Source: an uncultured Pelagibacteraceae bacterium (lineage in GTDB: Bacteria; Pseudomonadota; Alphaproteobacteria; Pelagibacterales; Pelagibacteraceae). Taken from it: a stretch of 64,000 nt of DNA. The position numbers and the translations under genes are program-made. Positions 1 to 8,148 of the stretch are shown here, one piece after another; position 1 is the first letter of the stretch, and each line of letters opens with the position of its first letter. Below the pieces are notes generated by a model, which was not told the origin of the DNA, did not search any database, and saw only the letters and a program-made list of their open reading frames with translations. The DNA is taken from the NCBI GenBank assembly GCA_902587155.1, contig CACIKE010000002.1, forward strand, positions 1-64,000, written 5' to 3'.

Positions 1-128
1 TTCAAAAAGAGTTTAAGGTTTATGGTAGAGATAAACAAAAATGTAAAAGACTTGCTTGTTCGGGAACAATTAATAAAATAACTCAATCAAATAGATCAAC
101 ATTTTTTTGTGAAATATGTCAAAAATAA
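1..128 (+). CDS. mutM: formamidopyrimidine-DNA glycosylase, C-terminal end (partial)
   Basis: The window opens inside this gene; the frame beginning at base 3 gives the last 41 residues up to TAA at 126-128. They contain the family's C-terminal zinc-finger region: VYGR, then a Cys pair, RSTFFC and a final CxxCQK. Fpg/MutM removes oxidised purines such as 8-oxoguanine and cleaves the abasic site; the finger contacts DNA. The first Cys pair reads CKRLAC (C-x4-C) where the usual spacing is C-x2-C; the second pair, CEIC, is normal. The catalytic N-terminus lies outside the window. It precedes rpsT and dnaA on the same strand, an order I recall from SAR11-type genomes. Confidence 0.88.
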   Translation, partial: QKEFKVYGRDKQKCKRLACSGTINKITQSNRSTFFCEICQK

Positions 129-139
129 TAAATATATTA

Positions 140-168
140 TTGACCAGGCCTATTTAAGCGGTTATACC
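140..168 (+). promoter_or_regulatory. candidate promoter of rpsT
   Basis: TTGACC (140-145) and TATACC (163-168) are separated by 17 bases, a reasonable sigma70-type -35/-10 pair. Transcription would begin near 175, only about five bases before the rpsT ATG at 180, so the message would be nearly leaderless. This is pattern matching only. Confidence 0.4.
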
Positions 169-179
169 CCTGCAAAATT

Positions 180-440
180 ATGGCTAATACAAAATCAGCA
201 ATTAAAAGAATTAGACGAATATCTAAACAGACCGCGGTTAATAAGGTGAGAAAAAGTAGATATAAAATTGCATTAAAAAAGATGAACGTTCTGATTGAAA
301 ATAAAAAAAAGTCAGAGGCTTTAAAGTTCTTACCTAAGTTGAATTCCGAATTAATGAAGATTGCTAAAACTGGAATTATAAAAAAACAAAATGCATCTCG
401 GAATGTATCAAGAATTACAAAAAAAATAAGTTCATTATAA
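180..440 (+). CDS. rpsT: 30S ribosomal protein S20
   Basis: An 86-residue, highly basic protein beginning MANTKSAIKRIRR, the standard N-terminus of bacterial S20, which binds 16S rRNA in the body of the small subunit. Length matches the family (85-90 residues). The later pattern NKNASR-like segment 'KQNASRNVSRITKKI' also fits the S20 C-terminal helix. It stands alone between mutM and dnaA. No Shine-Dalgarno sequence is evident and a promoter-like pair lies immediately upstream, suggesting a very short leader. A 105-residue reading frame on the opposite strand is a shadow. Confidence 0.97.
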   Translation: MANTKSAIKRIRRISKQTAVNKVRKSRYKIALKKMNVLIENKKKSEALKFLPKLNSELMKIAKTGIIKKQNASRNVSRITKKISSL

Positions 441-721
441 TCTCTATACCTCAAGTTGATTCAACTTAAAGAATACACTTCATATATGATGCGTTCATCT
501 TAATTTACAATATTTAGAATTAGTAAAAAAATATTATATTTAATTCAATTATAAATTTTATTTATTTTTTTAATGCATAAAAAAAAAATTTGTCAAAGAA
601 ATTTTTACAGAAAAGTTTTTACACAATCCCAGATTTTATTTATTTTTAGTTTAGTAAAATAATTTGTTGCAATAACCCTCATTCTTGATGTAACTGGAGT
701 CTCTCCAAGGAAATAAACAAT
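441..721. other. 281-base AT-rich region upstream of dnaA
   Basis: No gene is seen. A small perfect inverted repeat AAGTTG-ATT-CAACTT lies at 453-467 just after rpsT, without a clear T-run. Two similar motifs, TTTTTACAG (602-610) and TTTTTACACA (615-624), weakly resemble the DnaA box TTATCCACA; the second matches 7 of 9 positions. GGAG-TCT-CTCC (697-707) can form a small stem just before the dnaA start. It probably carries the dnaA promoter and possibly DnaA autoregulatory sites; the sequence does not establish an origin. Confidence 0.3.
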
Positions 722-2113
722 ATGCATACAAATAAAAGTTTTGATAAGATTAATCTTGATTGGAAACTTATTCAGTCCGAATTAAAACTTAAATTGGGAA
801 TAGAGGTTTATGAAAGTTGGATAAAAAAAGTTGCTTTACATGAAGAGTTTAATAATTATATCTTATTAACTGTCCCTACTAGATTTATTCGTGACTGGAT
901 TACATCAAGATATTTAGATCAGATTTTACAAACAATCAGAAAACATAAAAAACAAATTGTAAGGATAGAATTTAAGATTTTAGAAAAAAAGGATACTGAA
1001 AGTGAAAAGTTTGATGATCTTAATCAAATAAAAGAATCAGGAAAAGTCTCATTTATTAAAGATTCTCATCTCCAGTATAGTCGAATAGATCCTAATAAAA
1101 GATTTGATAACTTTTTAGTTGGCTCAAGTAACAAAATAGCTTTTGAAGCTTCTTTAAAAGTATCTGAGAATGTTTCTTATTATAATCCACTTTATATATA
1201 TGGTGGCGTAGGTTTAGGCAAAACTCATCTTTTAAATTCAATAGGCTATGAAATGAGTAAAAACAAAAAAGTAATGTTTATTTCAGCTGAACGTTTTATG
1301 TATCAATTTGTAAAGTCAATTAAATCTAATGAGATGGTTAAATTTAAAGAGCATTTTAGAAATACTGATGTTTTATTAATAGATGATATTCAGTTTATGA
1401 ATGGTAAAGAAGCTATGCAGGAGGAGTTTTTTCATACTTTTAATGCGCTTTTAGATAAAGAGTCTCAAATAATTGTATCAGCTGATAGACCACCTAATAA
1501 TTTATCCAGAATACAAGAAAGAATTAAATCAAGATTCTCTGGAGGTCTAGTTATAGATATTCAAAAACCGGAGTATGAACTAAGAAGAAAAATCATTAAT
1601 CATAGGATAAATGAATTAATTACTTTACATGCTTACGAAGTCAATATCACAGATGAAATTCAAGACTTTATAAGTAATGAGATTAACAGTAATGTGCGAG
1701 AATTAGTTGGAGCAATAAATCGTATAATTTCTTTCTCGAGGATTTATAACAAAATACCAAGCCTATCTGAGACAAAGATTATTTTGAAAGATTTATTAAA
1801 TTTAACGGAAAATAATGTAAAAATAGATACAATACAAACAATTGTTTGTAAGTTTTTCAAAATAAGTAAAAATGAAATGTTATCATCAAGAAGGTCGAGA
1901 TATTTAGTGAGACCAAGACAGACTGCTATCTATCTAACTAAAATTTTAACCACAAAATCATTGCCAGAAATTGGAAGAGAATTTTCAAATCGTGATCATA
2001 CGACTATAATTCATTCTGTGAAAACAATAGAAAGATTAAAAGAAAAAAACCCTGATATGAATGATAATATAAATAAATTAAAGAATATTATTTTATATAA
2101 TAAAGAAGGATGA
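722..2113 (+). CDS. dnaA: chromosomal replication initiator protein DnaA
   Basis: DnaA binds DnaA boxes at the origin, forms an ATP-dependent filament, opens the duplex and recruits the helicase. The 463-residue protein has all four domains: N-terminal domain I (WKLIQSELKLKLG...YESWIKKV), a short linker, the AAA+ domain with Walker A GGVGLGKTH (residues 161-169) and Walker B LLIDDIQF (218-225), and a C-terminal DNA-binding domain with NRDHTTIIHSVKTIE (423-437), the box-recognition signature. Length is normal for the family. The ATG at 722 places domain I at its usual distance. The stop overlaps the dnaN start by four bases (ATGA), so the two are cotranscribed and probably translationally coupled. 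Confidence 0.98.
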   Translation: MHTNKSFDKINLDWKLIQSELKLKLGIEVYESWIKKVALHEEFNNYILLTVPTRFIRDWITSRYLDQILQTIRKHKKQIVRIEFKILEKKDTESEKFDDLNQIKESGKVSFIKDSHLQYSRIDPNKRFDNFLVGSSNKIAFEASLKVSENVSYYNPLYIYGGVGLGKTHLLNSIGYEMSKNKKVMFISAERFMYQFVKSIKSNEMVKFKEHFRNTDVLLIDDIQFMNGKEAMQEEFFHTFNALLDKESQIIVSADRPPNNLSRIQERIKSRFSGGLVIDIQKPEYELRRKIINHRINELITLHAYEVNITDEIQDFISNEINSNVRELVGAINRIISFSRIYNKIPSLSETKIILKDLLNLTENNVKIDTIQTIVCKFFKISKNEMLSSRRSRYLVRPRQTAIYLTKILTTKSLPEIGREFSNRDHTTIIHSVKTIERLKEKNPDMNDNINKLKNIILYNKEG

Positions 2114-3222
2114 AATTTAACGTTAATCAAAAAGAGCTTCAGGAAGCTTTAAATTATTGTCAGGGTGTTATCGAAAAAAGAAGTACGTTACAGATACTTT
2201 CTAATGTTTTACTAAATGCAAGTAATTCAAAATTAACAATCACAGCTACAGATCTTGATTTGATTTTCATTCACCAAATAGAAAATGTTGAAATTTTAGA
2301 GGAGGGAAATACAACAACAACCTCATCAATTATGTTTGATATTGTTAGAAAATTTTCCTCAGACAAAAAATTAAACTTATCAATGAATAGTGAAAATAAA
2401 CTTCAATTAGAATCTGAAAAATCAATATTTAATTTAAATTGTATAAACTCCTCAGAGTTTCCACTTACAGACGAAAATTTTAATGACAATACGTTTGTTA
2501 TAAATTCTAAGCATTTTTTAAAGTTACTTAATAAGTGTAAGTTTTCTATATCCAATGATGAAACACGTCATTACTTAAGTGGTATATATTTTCATCAAAC
2601 TGAAGTTGAGGATAAAATCTATTTGACTGCTGTCGCGACTGATAGTCATAGAATGTCCATTTCAAAAATAAGATTAAGTGAAAAAATAAATTTTGAACCA
2701 ATTATTCTTCCGAAAAAAACTATTTTCCAACTTTGCTCTTTACTAGACAATTTCGATGGTGATATTAAAATATCCAATTTAAAATCAAAAATTAAATTCG
2801 AACTAACTAATAGTATTTTAATTTCCAAACTAATTGATGGAAAATTTCCAAATTATGTTCAAGTAATTCCTAAAAATAATCAAAAAAAGTTAGAGACAAA
2901 TCTTAAATCATTTTTAGGATCTATTGATAGGGTTGCATCAGTATCGCTTGATAAAAAAGATGGAGTTAAGTTTAAATTATCTAAAGATATATTAAATCTT
3001 TCTGTCAATAATACTACTAGTGGGGATGGCAATGAAACCTTAAATGTTCAATTTGATCATGATTTAGAAATTAGTTTCAATTCAAGATATTTAATAGATG
3101 TCGCTTCACAGCTTGATGGGGAAAAAATAGAATTATTTTTAAACGATACAGGATCTCCAGCTTTAATAAAAGATCCAGGTGATTTTGATAGTATCTATGT
3201 GGTGATGCCCATGAAAGGCTAA
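2110..3222 (+). CDS. dnaN: DNA polymerase III beta sliding clamp
   Basis: Ring-forming clamp that tethers the replicative polymerase to DNA. The 370-residue length and features such as MKFNVNQKELQEAL at the N-terminus, TATDLDL, ATDSHRMS, FNSRYLIDV and the C-terminal 'YVVMPMKG' are diagnostic of DnaN (three repeated clamp domains). It overlaps dnaA by ATGA. No recF or gyrB follows, unlike the classical dnaA-dnaN-recF-gyrB order: the next gene, plsC, is convergent and overlaps the dnaN 3' end by four bases, while gyrB sits near 50 kb. Confidence 0.98.
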   Translation: MKFNVNQKELQEALNYCQGVIEKRSTLQILSNVLLNASNSKLTITATDLDLIFIHQIENVEILEEGNTTTTSSIMFDIVRKFSSDKKLNLSMNSENKLQLESEKSIFNLNCINSSEFPLTDENFNDNTFVINSKHFLKLLNKCKFSISNDETRHYLSGIYFHQTEVEDKIYLTAVATDSHRMSISKIRLSEKINFEPIILPKKTIFQLCSLLDNFDGDIKISNLKSKIKFELTNSILISKLIDGKFPNYVQVIPKNNQKKLETNLKSFLGSIDRVASVSLDKKDGVKFKLSKDILNLSVNNTTSGDGNETLNVQFDHDLEISFNSRYLIDVASQLDGEKIELFLNDTGSPALIKDPGDFDSIYVVMPMKG

Positions 3223-3920
3223 TCTATAAGATTTAATTCTGAATAAATTATATTCTCTAAAGTTTTAAGAAATACTTCTTTTTCCAAATCATTATTTATT
3301 TTTTGCATTATAGATATAGTAATAGTTCTATTGCTAATTTTTCTTCCTGATTTAGGCCAAACATATCCAGAATTAATCGCAACTGGTTGACAAGCAATTT
3401 TAAGTTTCTCATAAATTCTAGAGGCTCCTTTTTTAAAAGGAGGTCTTTCATTAGGTAAAACTCTAGTTCCTTGTGGAAAAATTATCAAAGGTCTATCTGA
3501 ATTAGTAACTACACTTGAAATTTCATCATAAAAACTGAGATTATCTTTTGTAATTTGACCTCTTTTAACTGATATAGATCCAATTTTTTTTAAATACCAT
3601 CCGAATATAGGTATCAATAATAACTCTTTCTTTAGAATAAATACAGGTGAGTCAAATAAAGTTTGAAGAAAGAAAGTTTCAAACATTGATTGATGTGATG
3701 CTGCTATAAAAAATTTTTCATCTCTAATAATATTTTCAGTCCCTTTAATTATTATTTTTGTTGAAAGAAAAAATTTTAAACAAAAACTCGTCCAGTGACC
3801 CATTAGCTTACCACCAAATAACACTACTTGTTTAGGTAAGAAAAACGAGGGCAAAAAAATTATTGAAATAATAATAATTCCAGTAAAAAAAAATAATGAA
3901 AATATGAAATTTCTTAACAT
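3219..3920 (-). CDS. plsC: 1-acyl-sn-glycerol-3-phosphate acyltransferase (PlsC-like)
   Basis: Transfers an acyl chain to the sn-2 position of lysophosphatidate to make phosphatidate at the inner membrane. The 233-residue protein has a hydrophobic N-terminus (about residues 5-30), the acyltransferase block SHQSMFET (His76 to Glu81), the FPQGTR block near residue 147 and KKGASRIYEKL. The catalytic motif is HX4E instead of the textbook HX4D; I recall related HQSxxET forms in other proteobacterial PlsC proteins, so it is probably functional. It is the last gene of the minus-strand run argH-lipoprotein-lysA-plsC, 11 bases after lysA. Confidence 0.9.
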   Translation of the reverse strand: MLRNFIFSLFFFTGIIIISIIFLPSFFLPKQVVLFGGKLMGHWTSFCLKFFLSTKIIIKGTENIIRDEKFFIAASHQSMFETFFLQTLFDSPVFILKKELLLIPIFGWYLKKIGSISVKRGQITKDNLSFYDEISSVVTNSDRPLIIFPQGTRVLPNERPPFKKGASRIYEKLKIACQPVAINSGYVWPKSGRKISNRTITISIMQKINNDLEKEVFLKTLENIIYSELNLID

Positions 3921-3931
3921 TGTGTTAAAAG

Positions 3932-5146
3932 CTAGATTATTTCCGCGTACTTTTGTCTTTTTCTAATTACATAAATCTTTGAACCTTTAATTAATAATTC
4001 TATTGGTTTAGGTCTTAAATTATAATTTGAGCTTAAAGACATACCGTACGCGCCAACATCGCATATAGCTATTAAATCTTTTTCCTCTAATTTTTGAAAT
4101 TTTTTTAATGTGATAAATTTATCAGTACTTTCACAAATTGGACCAACGAATTCATAAGGTTTATTTGATATTTTATTCGATTTTATTACTGGCAATGTCC
4201 TATGAAATGCCCCATATAATGCGGGTCTCATAAGATCATTCATAGCAGCATCTAAAATTATAAATTTTTTCCTGCCACTGTCTTTAATATAAATAACTCT
4301 ACTAATTAACATACCAGTATTGCCAATTATAGATCTTCCAGGTTCAAAAATAATTTTTACGTTATGTTTTTTGAGAAAATTATTTATTGCAGTGTTATAC
4401 TTTTTATAATTAAGTGTTTTGTCTTTATTAAAATAATTAATTCCCATACCTCCACCTAAATCAATAAATTCAAATTGATGATTAGTCTTATCTAAGATAT
4501 GGCTAACAGCTTCAAGCATTTTTCCATAGGGTTTATGATCTAAAATTTGACTACCTATGTGAACACTCAAACATTTTAAGTCTATATTTTTTGAATTTTT
4601 ACAAAAATCCACAATTTTATGAAATGTATCTTTATTTACTCCAAATTTATTCTCTTTTTTTCCTGTAGAAATTTGATTTAGTGTTTTTGCATCTGTATTA
4701 GGATTAAGTCTAACTCCAACCCTCACTTTTTTGTTCCTTAATTTTGCAAGTCTATTTATTTCCATTATTTCACTTAATGACTCAGCATTAATGAGTAGTA
4801 TTTTTTTATTTATTGCAAAATTCAATTCACTAGAAGTTTTTCCAACTCCAGAAAATACTATTTTATTTGGTTTTATTCCTGCTTTTATGGCTATCATGAG
4901 CTCACCTAAAGAAACTACATCAGCCCCTAAACCAAATTTTTTAATTTCTCTAATTAAGTTAACATTAGTATTCGATTTAACTGCAAAACAAATTAAAGGT
5001 GAAAAAGATTTAAAATTTTTTTTAAATTTATTTATATTTTCTCTTAATTTTGAATATGAATAACAATAAAAAGGTGTTCCAAATTTTTTAGCTATTCTCT
5101 GGAAATTGACTTTTTCCACTGTTAGTCTTTTATTAATATATTTCAT
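3932..5146 (-). CDS. lysA: diaminopimelate decarboxylase
   Basis: PLP enzyme that decarboxylates meso-diaminopimelate to lysine, the last step of lysine synthesis. The 404-residue protein is a fold-III decarboxylase: CFAVKSNTN holds the PLP lysine (Lys57), followed by the barrel with HIGSQI and DLGGGMGI, FEPGRSI (phosphate binding), and GPICESTD with the active-site Cys supplied by the partner subunit. Length is normal. Its ATG overlaps the TGA of the small upstream lipoprotein gene (ATGA). The order argH, small lipoprotein, lysA is a familiar alphaproteobacterial cluster. Confidence 0.96.
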   Translation of the reverse strand: MKYINKRLTVEKVNFQRIAKKFGTPFYCYSYSKLRENINKFKKNFKSFSPLICFAVKSNTNVNLIREIKKFGLGADVVSLGELMIAIKAGIKPNKIVFSGVGKTSSELNFAINKKILLINAESLSEIMEINRLAKLRNKKVRVGVRLNPNTDAKTLNQISTGKKENKFGVNKDTFHKIVDFCKNSKNIDLKCLSVHIGSQILDHKPYGKMLEAVSHILDKTNHQFEFIDLGGGMGINYFNKDKTLNYKKYNTAINNFLKKHNVKIIFEPGRSIIGNTGMLISRVIYIKDSGRKKFIILDAAMNDLMRPALYGAFHRTLPVIKSNKISNKPYEFVGPICESTDKFITLKKFQKLEEKDLIAICDVGAYGMSLSSNYNLRPKPIELLIKGSKIYVIRKRQKYAEII

Positions 5147-5277
5147 GAAATTTTGTTAATTATAATTGTTGGTAATTTAATTTCTTTATTTAAAACTTTA
5201 TATTCAGGATCACCTTTCTTTCCACAAGAAACTAAAATACAACAAACTAAAATAACAAATGTAATTTTTTTAATCAT
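5143..5277 (-). CDS. small LptM-like (YifL-type) lipoprotein
   Basis: A 44-residue gene wedged exactly between argH and lysA: its ATG (5275-5277) overlaps the argH TGA and its own TGA (5143-5145) overlaps the lysA ATG. The protein starts MIKKITFVILVCCILVSC, a short lipoprotein signal with lipobox LVSC (Cys18), followed by GKKGDPEY. The C-GKKG start is the hallmark of the LptM/YifL family, which in gammaproteobacteria also lies next to lysA and assists the LPS transport pore LptD. The overlaps, lipobox and context make it a real gene; the function here is inferred from family resemblance only. Confidence 0.82.
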   Translation of the reverse strand: MIKKITFVILVCCILVSCGKKGDPEYKVLNKEIKLPTIIINKIS

Positions 5278-6665
5278 CTTAATTTTTTATATTTCCTTAT
5301 CATCTTTTTGATATTATCAAAAGATGTTCCACCATAAGATTTTTTGGAATTGACAGAATTCTTTAAATCGAACACTTTTAGCACATCCTTTGTCAATGTA
5401 GGTTCTACCTTTTTTAAGTCTTCCATGGATAATTCATTTAGTTTTTTCTTTTTCTTTTCAGCTAAATTCACTAGCAAAGCTGTTTTTTGATACGCTTTTC
5501 TAAAAGACATTGAATTATTCTTAACAAGGTAATCTGCTAAATCTGTTGCAGTAATGTAACCTGAGTATGCCAATTCAAGCATTCTTTTTTTATTAGGACT
5601 TACATTCTTAAGAATTTCATTAAATACTTTTAAACTTTGAAAAAGAACATCATATGATTTAAAAATAATTTCTTTATCATCTTGAAGATCTTTGAAGTAT
5701 GAAAGAGGCAATCCTTTTAATATAGTAAACATTGAAAATAAATTACCAAAAGTAATTCCAGATTTACCTCTTAAGTACTCTAAAAGATCAGGATTTTTTT
5801 TTTGTGGCATTATTGATGAACCAGTTACTATTTTATCTGAGAGTTTAATAAGATTAAAACCATCAGAATTCCAGATAATTAATTCTTCAGAAATTCGTGA
5901 TAAATGCAACGAACAAACAGAAACACTATAAAGAAAATCTAAAACGAAATCTCTATCCGCTACAGTGTCAATTGAATTATTTGTAGGCTTTTCAAAACCA
6001 AGTTTTTTTGTCGTATAGTTCCTGTCAATGTTAAAAGAAGTTCCAGTTAATGCAGCAACACCTAATGGGTTCTCATTTAGACTGTCTAAATTATTCTTAA
6101 ATCTGTCTTTGTCTCTTTTAAACATCTCTACATATGCCATTAGATAGTGTGCAAATGAAACTGCTTGTGCATTTTTTAAATGAGTAAAACCTGGCATAAT
6201 AGTATCCACATTTTTTTGAGCTAAATTAATTGAATTTTTAATTACGTTATTTAAAATCACACTAATTTTTTGATTTGCAGATTTAATCCAGATCTTAAAG
6301 TCGGTTATTACTTGGTCGTTTCTAGATCTTGCTGTGTGAACATAACCCGCTTCTTCACCAATTATTTGAAACAGTCGTTTTTCAATATTAATATGAATGT
6401 CCTCGTATTTTTTATTAAATTCAAATTTTTTACTGGATATTTCTTTTTCAATTTTATTTAGTCCATAAATAATTTTATTTTTTGTTCTAAAAGAAATTAT
6501 TTTTTGTTTAAATAACATCTCTACATGAGCAATAGAACCATTTATATCTTCTTTATACAGTCTTTTATCTACATCAATAGAGCTACCTATTTTATGTGAG
6601 AGATTAGAAGAATTATTTTTAATTCTTGTATTCCATATTGTCTGGTTGTTTTTATTTTTTACCAT
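5274..6665 (-). CDS. argH: argininosuccinate lyase
   Basis: Cleaves argininosuccinate to arginine and fumarate, the last step of arginine synthesis. The 463-residue protein begins with the family start (TIWNTRI in place of MWGGRF), contains VHTARSRNDQV and TGFTHLKNAQAVSFAHYL, and carries the fumarase/aspartase-superfamily signature GSSIMPQKKNPD with the catalytic Ser loop. Length is standard. It is first in the minus-strand run argH-lipoprotein-lysA-plsC and is divergent from tlpA with only 24 bases between start codons, so the two promoters must overlap or sit inside the coding sequences. Confidence 0.97.
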   Translation of the reverse strand: MVKNKNNQTIWNTRIKNNSSNLSHKIGSSIDVDKRLYKEDINGSIAHVEMLFKQKIISFRTKNKIIYGLNKIEKEISSKKFEFNKKYEDIHINIEKRLFQIIGEEAGYVHTARSRNDQVITDFKIWIKSANQKISVILNNVIKNSINLAQKNVDTIMPGFTHLKNAQAVSFAHYLMAYVEMFKRDKDRFKNNLDSLNENPLGVAALTGTSFNIDRNYTTKKLGFEKPTNNSIDTVADRDFVLDFLYSVSVCSLHLSRISEELIIWNSDGFNLIKLSDKIVTGSSIMPQKKNPDLLEYLRGKSGITFGNLFSMFTILKGLPLSYFKDLQDDKEIIFKSYDVLFQSLKVFNEILKNVSPNKKRMLELAYSGYITATDLADYLVKNNSMSFRKAYQKTALLVNLAEKKKKKLNELSMEDLKKVEPTLTKDVLKVFDLKNSVNSKKSYGGTSFDNIKKMIRKYKKLR

Positions 6666-6689
6666 GATAATTAATTATACCTATTTAAC

Positions 6690-7199
6690 ATGAGATTATT
6701 AATAATATTTGTTTTAATGCTATCAAATTCTTTTGCTAGTGACGCATCAGATATAAAAAATTTAGTCATTAATAAAGAGTTAAAAAATTACAGTGATATA
6801 ACGTTTTTAAACATTAAAAATAAAGAATTATACTTAAATGATTATAAAGGAAATCTAGTTTTATTGAATTTTTGGGCAACTTGGTGTGCTCCATGTAAAG
6901 ATGAAATGCCATCTTTAGATTTGTTAGCTGAAAATTCAAATTTAGATAATCTAAAGATATTTCCTATAAATATTGGCAAGGATACTAGTCAAAAATCTTT
7001 AACTTTCTTTGAAGATTTGAAGATAAAAAATTTAGAAATATATTTTGACTCACCCAATACATTGGCAAAGAAATTTAAATTAAGAGGTCTTCCTACAACT
7101 ATACTTTTTAACAAAGATGGACTTGAGTTTGCAAGAATAATTGGATCAATCGACTTTGTTGATGAAAAATTTATTAAGTGGTTAAGTAATTTTAATTAA
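6690..7199 (+). CDS. tlpA: TlpA-like periplasmic thioredoxin-fold protein
   Basis: The 169-residue protein starts with a signal peptide (MRLLIIFVLMLSNSFA) and continues as a thioredoxin fold: FWATWCAPCKDEMP with the redox pair Cys66/Cys69, and the cis-proline loop GLPTT. TlpA/ResA proteins reduce periplasmic disulfides, typically in cytochrome oxidase or cytochrome c maturation. In rhizobia tlpA also neighbours argH and lysA, which supports the name. The neighbouring HIG1-type membrane protein could also relate to cytochrome oxidase, but that is inference. The 3' end overlaps that gene by four bases. Confidence 0.88.
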   Translation: MRLLIIFVLMLSNSFASDASDIKNLVINKELKNYSDITFLNIKNKELYLNDYKGNLVLLNFWATWCAPCKDEMPSLDLLAENSNLDNLKIFPINIGKDTSQKSLTFFEDLKIKNLEIYFDSPNTLAKKFKLRGLPTTILFNKDGLEFARIIGSIDFVDEKFIKWLSNFN

Positions 7200-7399
7200 T
7201 TTTTAAAAAAATATGCAAAAGCAACTAAGGCTATAATTGCTATAAATTGTAGCAAGACTCTTAACTGCATTAATTTATTAGAGTATTTCTTACTTGTTTC
7301 TCCACCTTTAAATAAAGTTCCAATACCAAGAATTAGAACTAAACCAACAGCCACAAGTAAGATTATAGATAAAATTTTTACTAATATTCCAGAAATCAT
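7196..7399 (-). CDS. HIG1-domain twin-transmembrane protein
   Basis: A 67-residue protein with two membrane segments (about residues 5-27 and 46-64) joined by a short basic loop containing SNKLMQLRVLLQ. That loop is characteristic of the HIG1_N (hypoxia-induced protein) family, whose members associate with respiratory supercomplexes or cytochrome oxidase. I start at the ATG at 7397-7399 (MISGILVK); the open frame extends upstream to 7516, but those residues do not resemble the family and would overlap the divergent esterase gene at 7449. It is tail-to-tail with tlpA, overlapping by four bases. Confidence 0.78.
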   Translation of the reverse strand: MISGILVKILSIILLVAVGLVLILGIGTLFKGGETSKKYSNKLMQLRVLLQFIAIIALVAFAYFFKN

Positions 7400-7448
7400 A
7401 AAATTATAGTAGGCTGTTTTATAGATAAAAAAACATAAATCAATTACT

Positions 7449-8111
7449 ATGACATTTTGCCTTGATACAACCATTATAAAACCAGAAAAAGATGTGAAAA
7501 TTGAAAACGCAGTCATTTTACTACATGGGTATGGAGGTGATGGTAAAGATATAAGTATGCTTTCATTAAATTGGAAAAGACACCTTACAAATACAATTTT
7601 CCTCTGCCCGAATGGTCATGAACCTTGTCCAATAAATCCATCTGGGTATCAATGGTTTGATCTTACAAAGGATGATCCAAAATACATTTTAAATGAGACA
7701 ATCAAGGCTGAAAAAAAACTCAATCAATTCATAGATGAAGTAAAAATTAAATATAATCTTGAAAACGATAAAATTTGTTTGTCTGGTTTTAGTCAAGGAT
7801 GTATGATGTCAATTAATTTAGGGCTTACATCTAAAAATAAATTTAGTTGTGTTGTAGGTTTTTCTGGTAAGATTATTAATCAAGAGGATCTCAAGCAGAG
7901 AAAGAGAACATCAACAAATATTCTTTTAATTCATGGTGATTCTGATCAAGTTGTCTCACCCAATTATATGTTAGAGGCAAAAGATTTTTTTATCAGATCT
8001 AATATTGAAATAGAGACCCATTTAATTAAGAATTGCGATCATCATATTCCTATCGAAGCTTCCAGTATAGCATTAAGTTATATTTTAAAAAAAAATAAAA
8101 TGAGTTCTTAA
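7449..8111 (+). CDS. phospholipase/carboxylesterase family serine hydrolase
   Basis: An alpha/beta hydrolase of 220 residues: oxyanion region ILLHGYGGDG near residue 24, nucleophile elbow GFSQG (Ser115), Asp in HGDSDQVV and His in NCDHHIP complete the triad. The layout and the start 'AVILLHGYGGDGKD' match the YpfH/carboxylesterase-1 group, which hydrolyses short-chain esters or lysophospholipids; the substrate cannot be read from sequence. Cytoplasmic, with no signal peptide. It starts 50 bases from the divergent HIG1 gene and is followed 37 bases later by the HNH gene. Confidence 0.86.
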   Translation: MTFCLDTTIIKPEKDVKIENAVILLHGYGGDGKDISMLSLNWKRHLTNTIFLCPNGHEPCPINPSGYQWFDLTKDDPKYILNETIKAEKKLNQFIDEVKIKYNLENDKICLSGFSQGCMMSINLGLTSKNKFSCVVGFSGKIINQEDLKQRKRTSTNILLIHGDSDQVVSPNYMLEAKDFFIRSNIEIETHLIKNCDHHIPIEASSIALSYILKKNKMSS

Positions 8112-8148
8112 TATTGAAATCATTTTTTATTTAAGTTAAAATTAATTT

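Noticed and set aside
137..454. 105-residue minus-strand frame
   Set aside because: Lies entirely antisense to rpsT, and its composition is the reverse-complement shadow of a basic protein.
441..721. Chromosome origin in the dnaA upstream region
   Set aside because: Only two weak DnaA-box-like motifs; alphaproteobacterial origins are often not at dnaA. Strand-skew data would be needed.
3219..3920. Inactivated PlsC because of HX4E instead of HX4D
   Set aside because: The rest of the active site is intact, and HQSxxET forms occur in other PlsC proteins as far as I know.
7400..7516. N-terminal 39 residues of the HIG1-type frame
   Set aside because: They overlap the divergent esterase gene and do not fit the family; the gene most likely starts at 7399.
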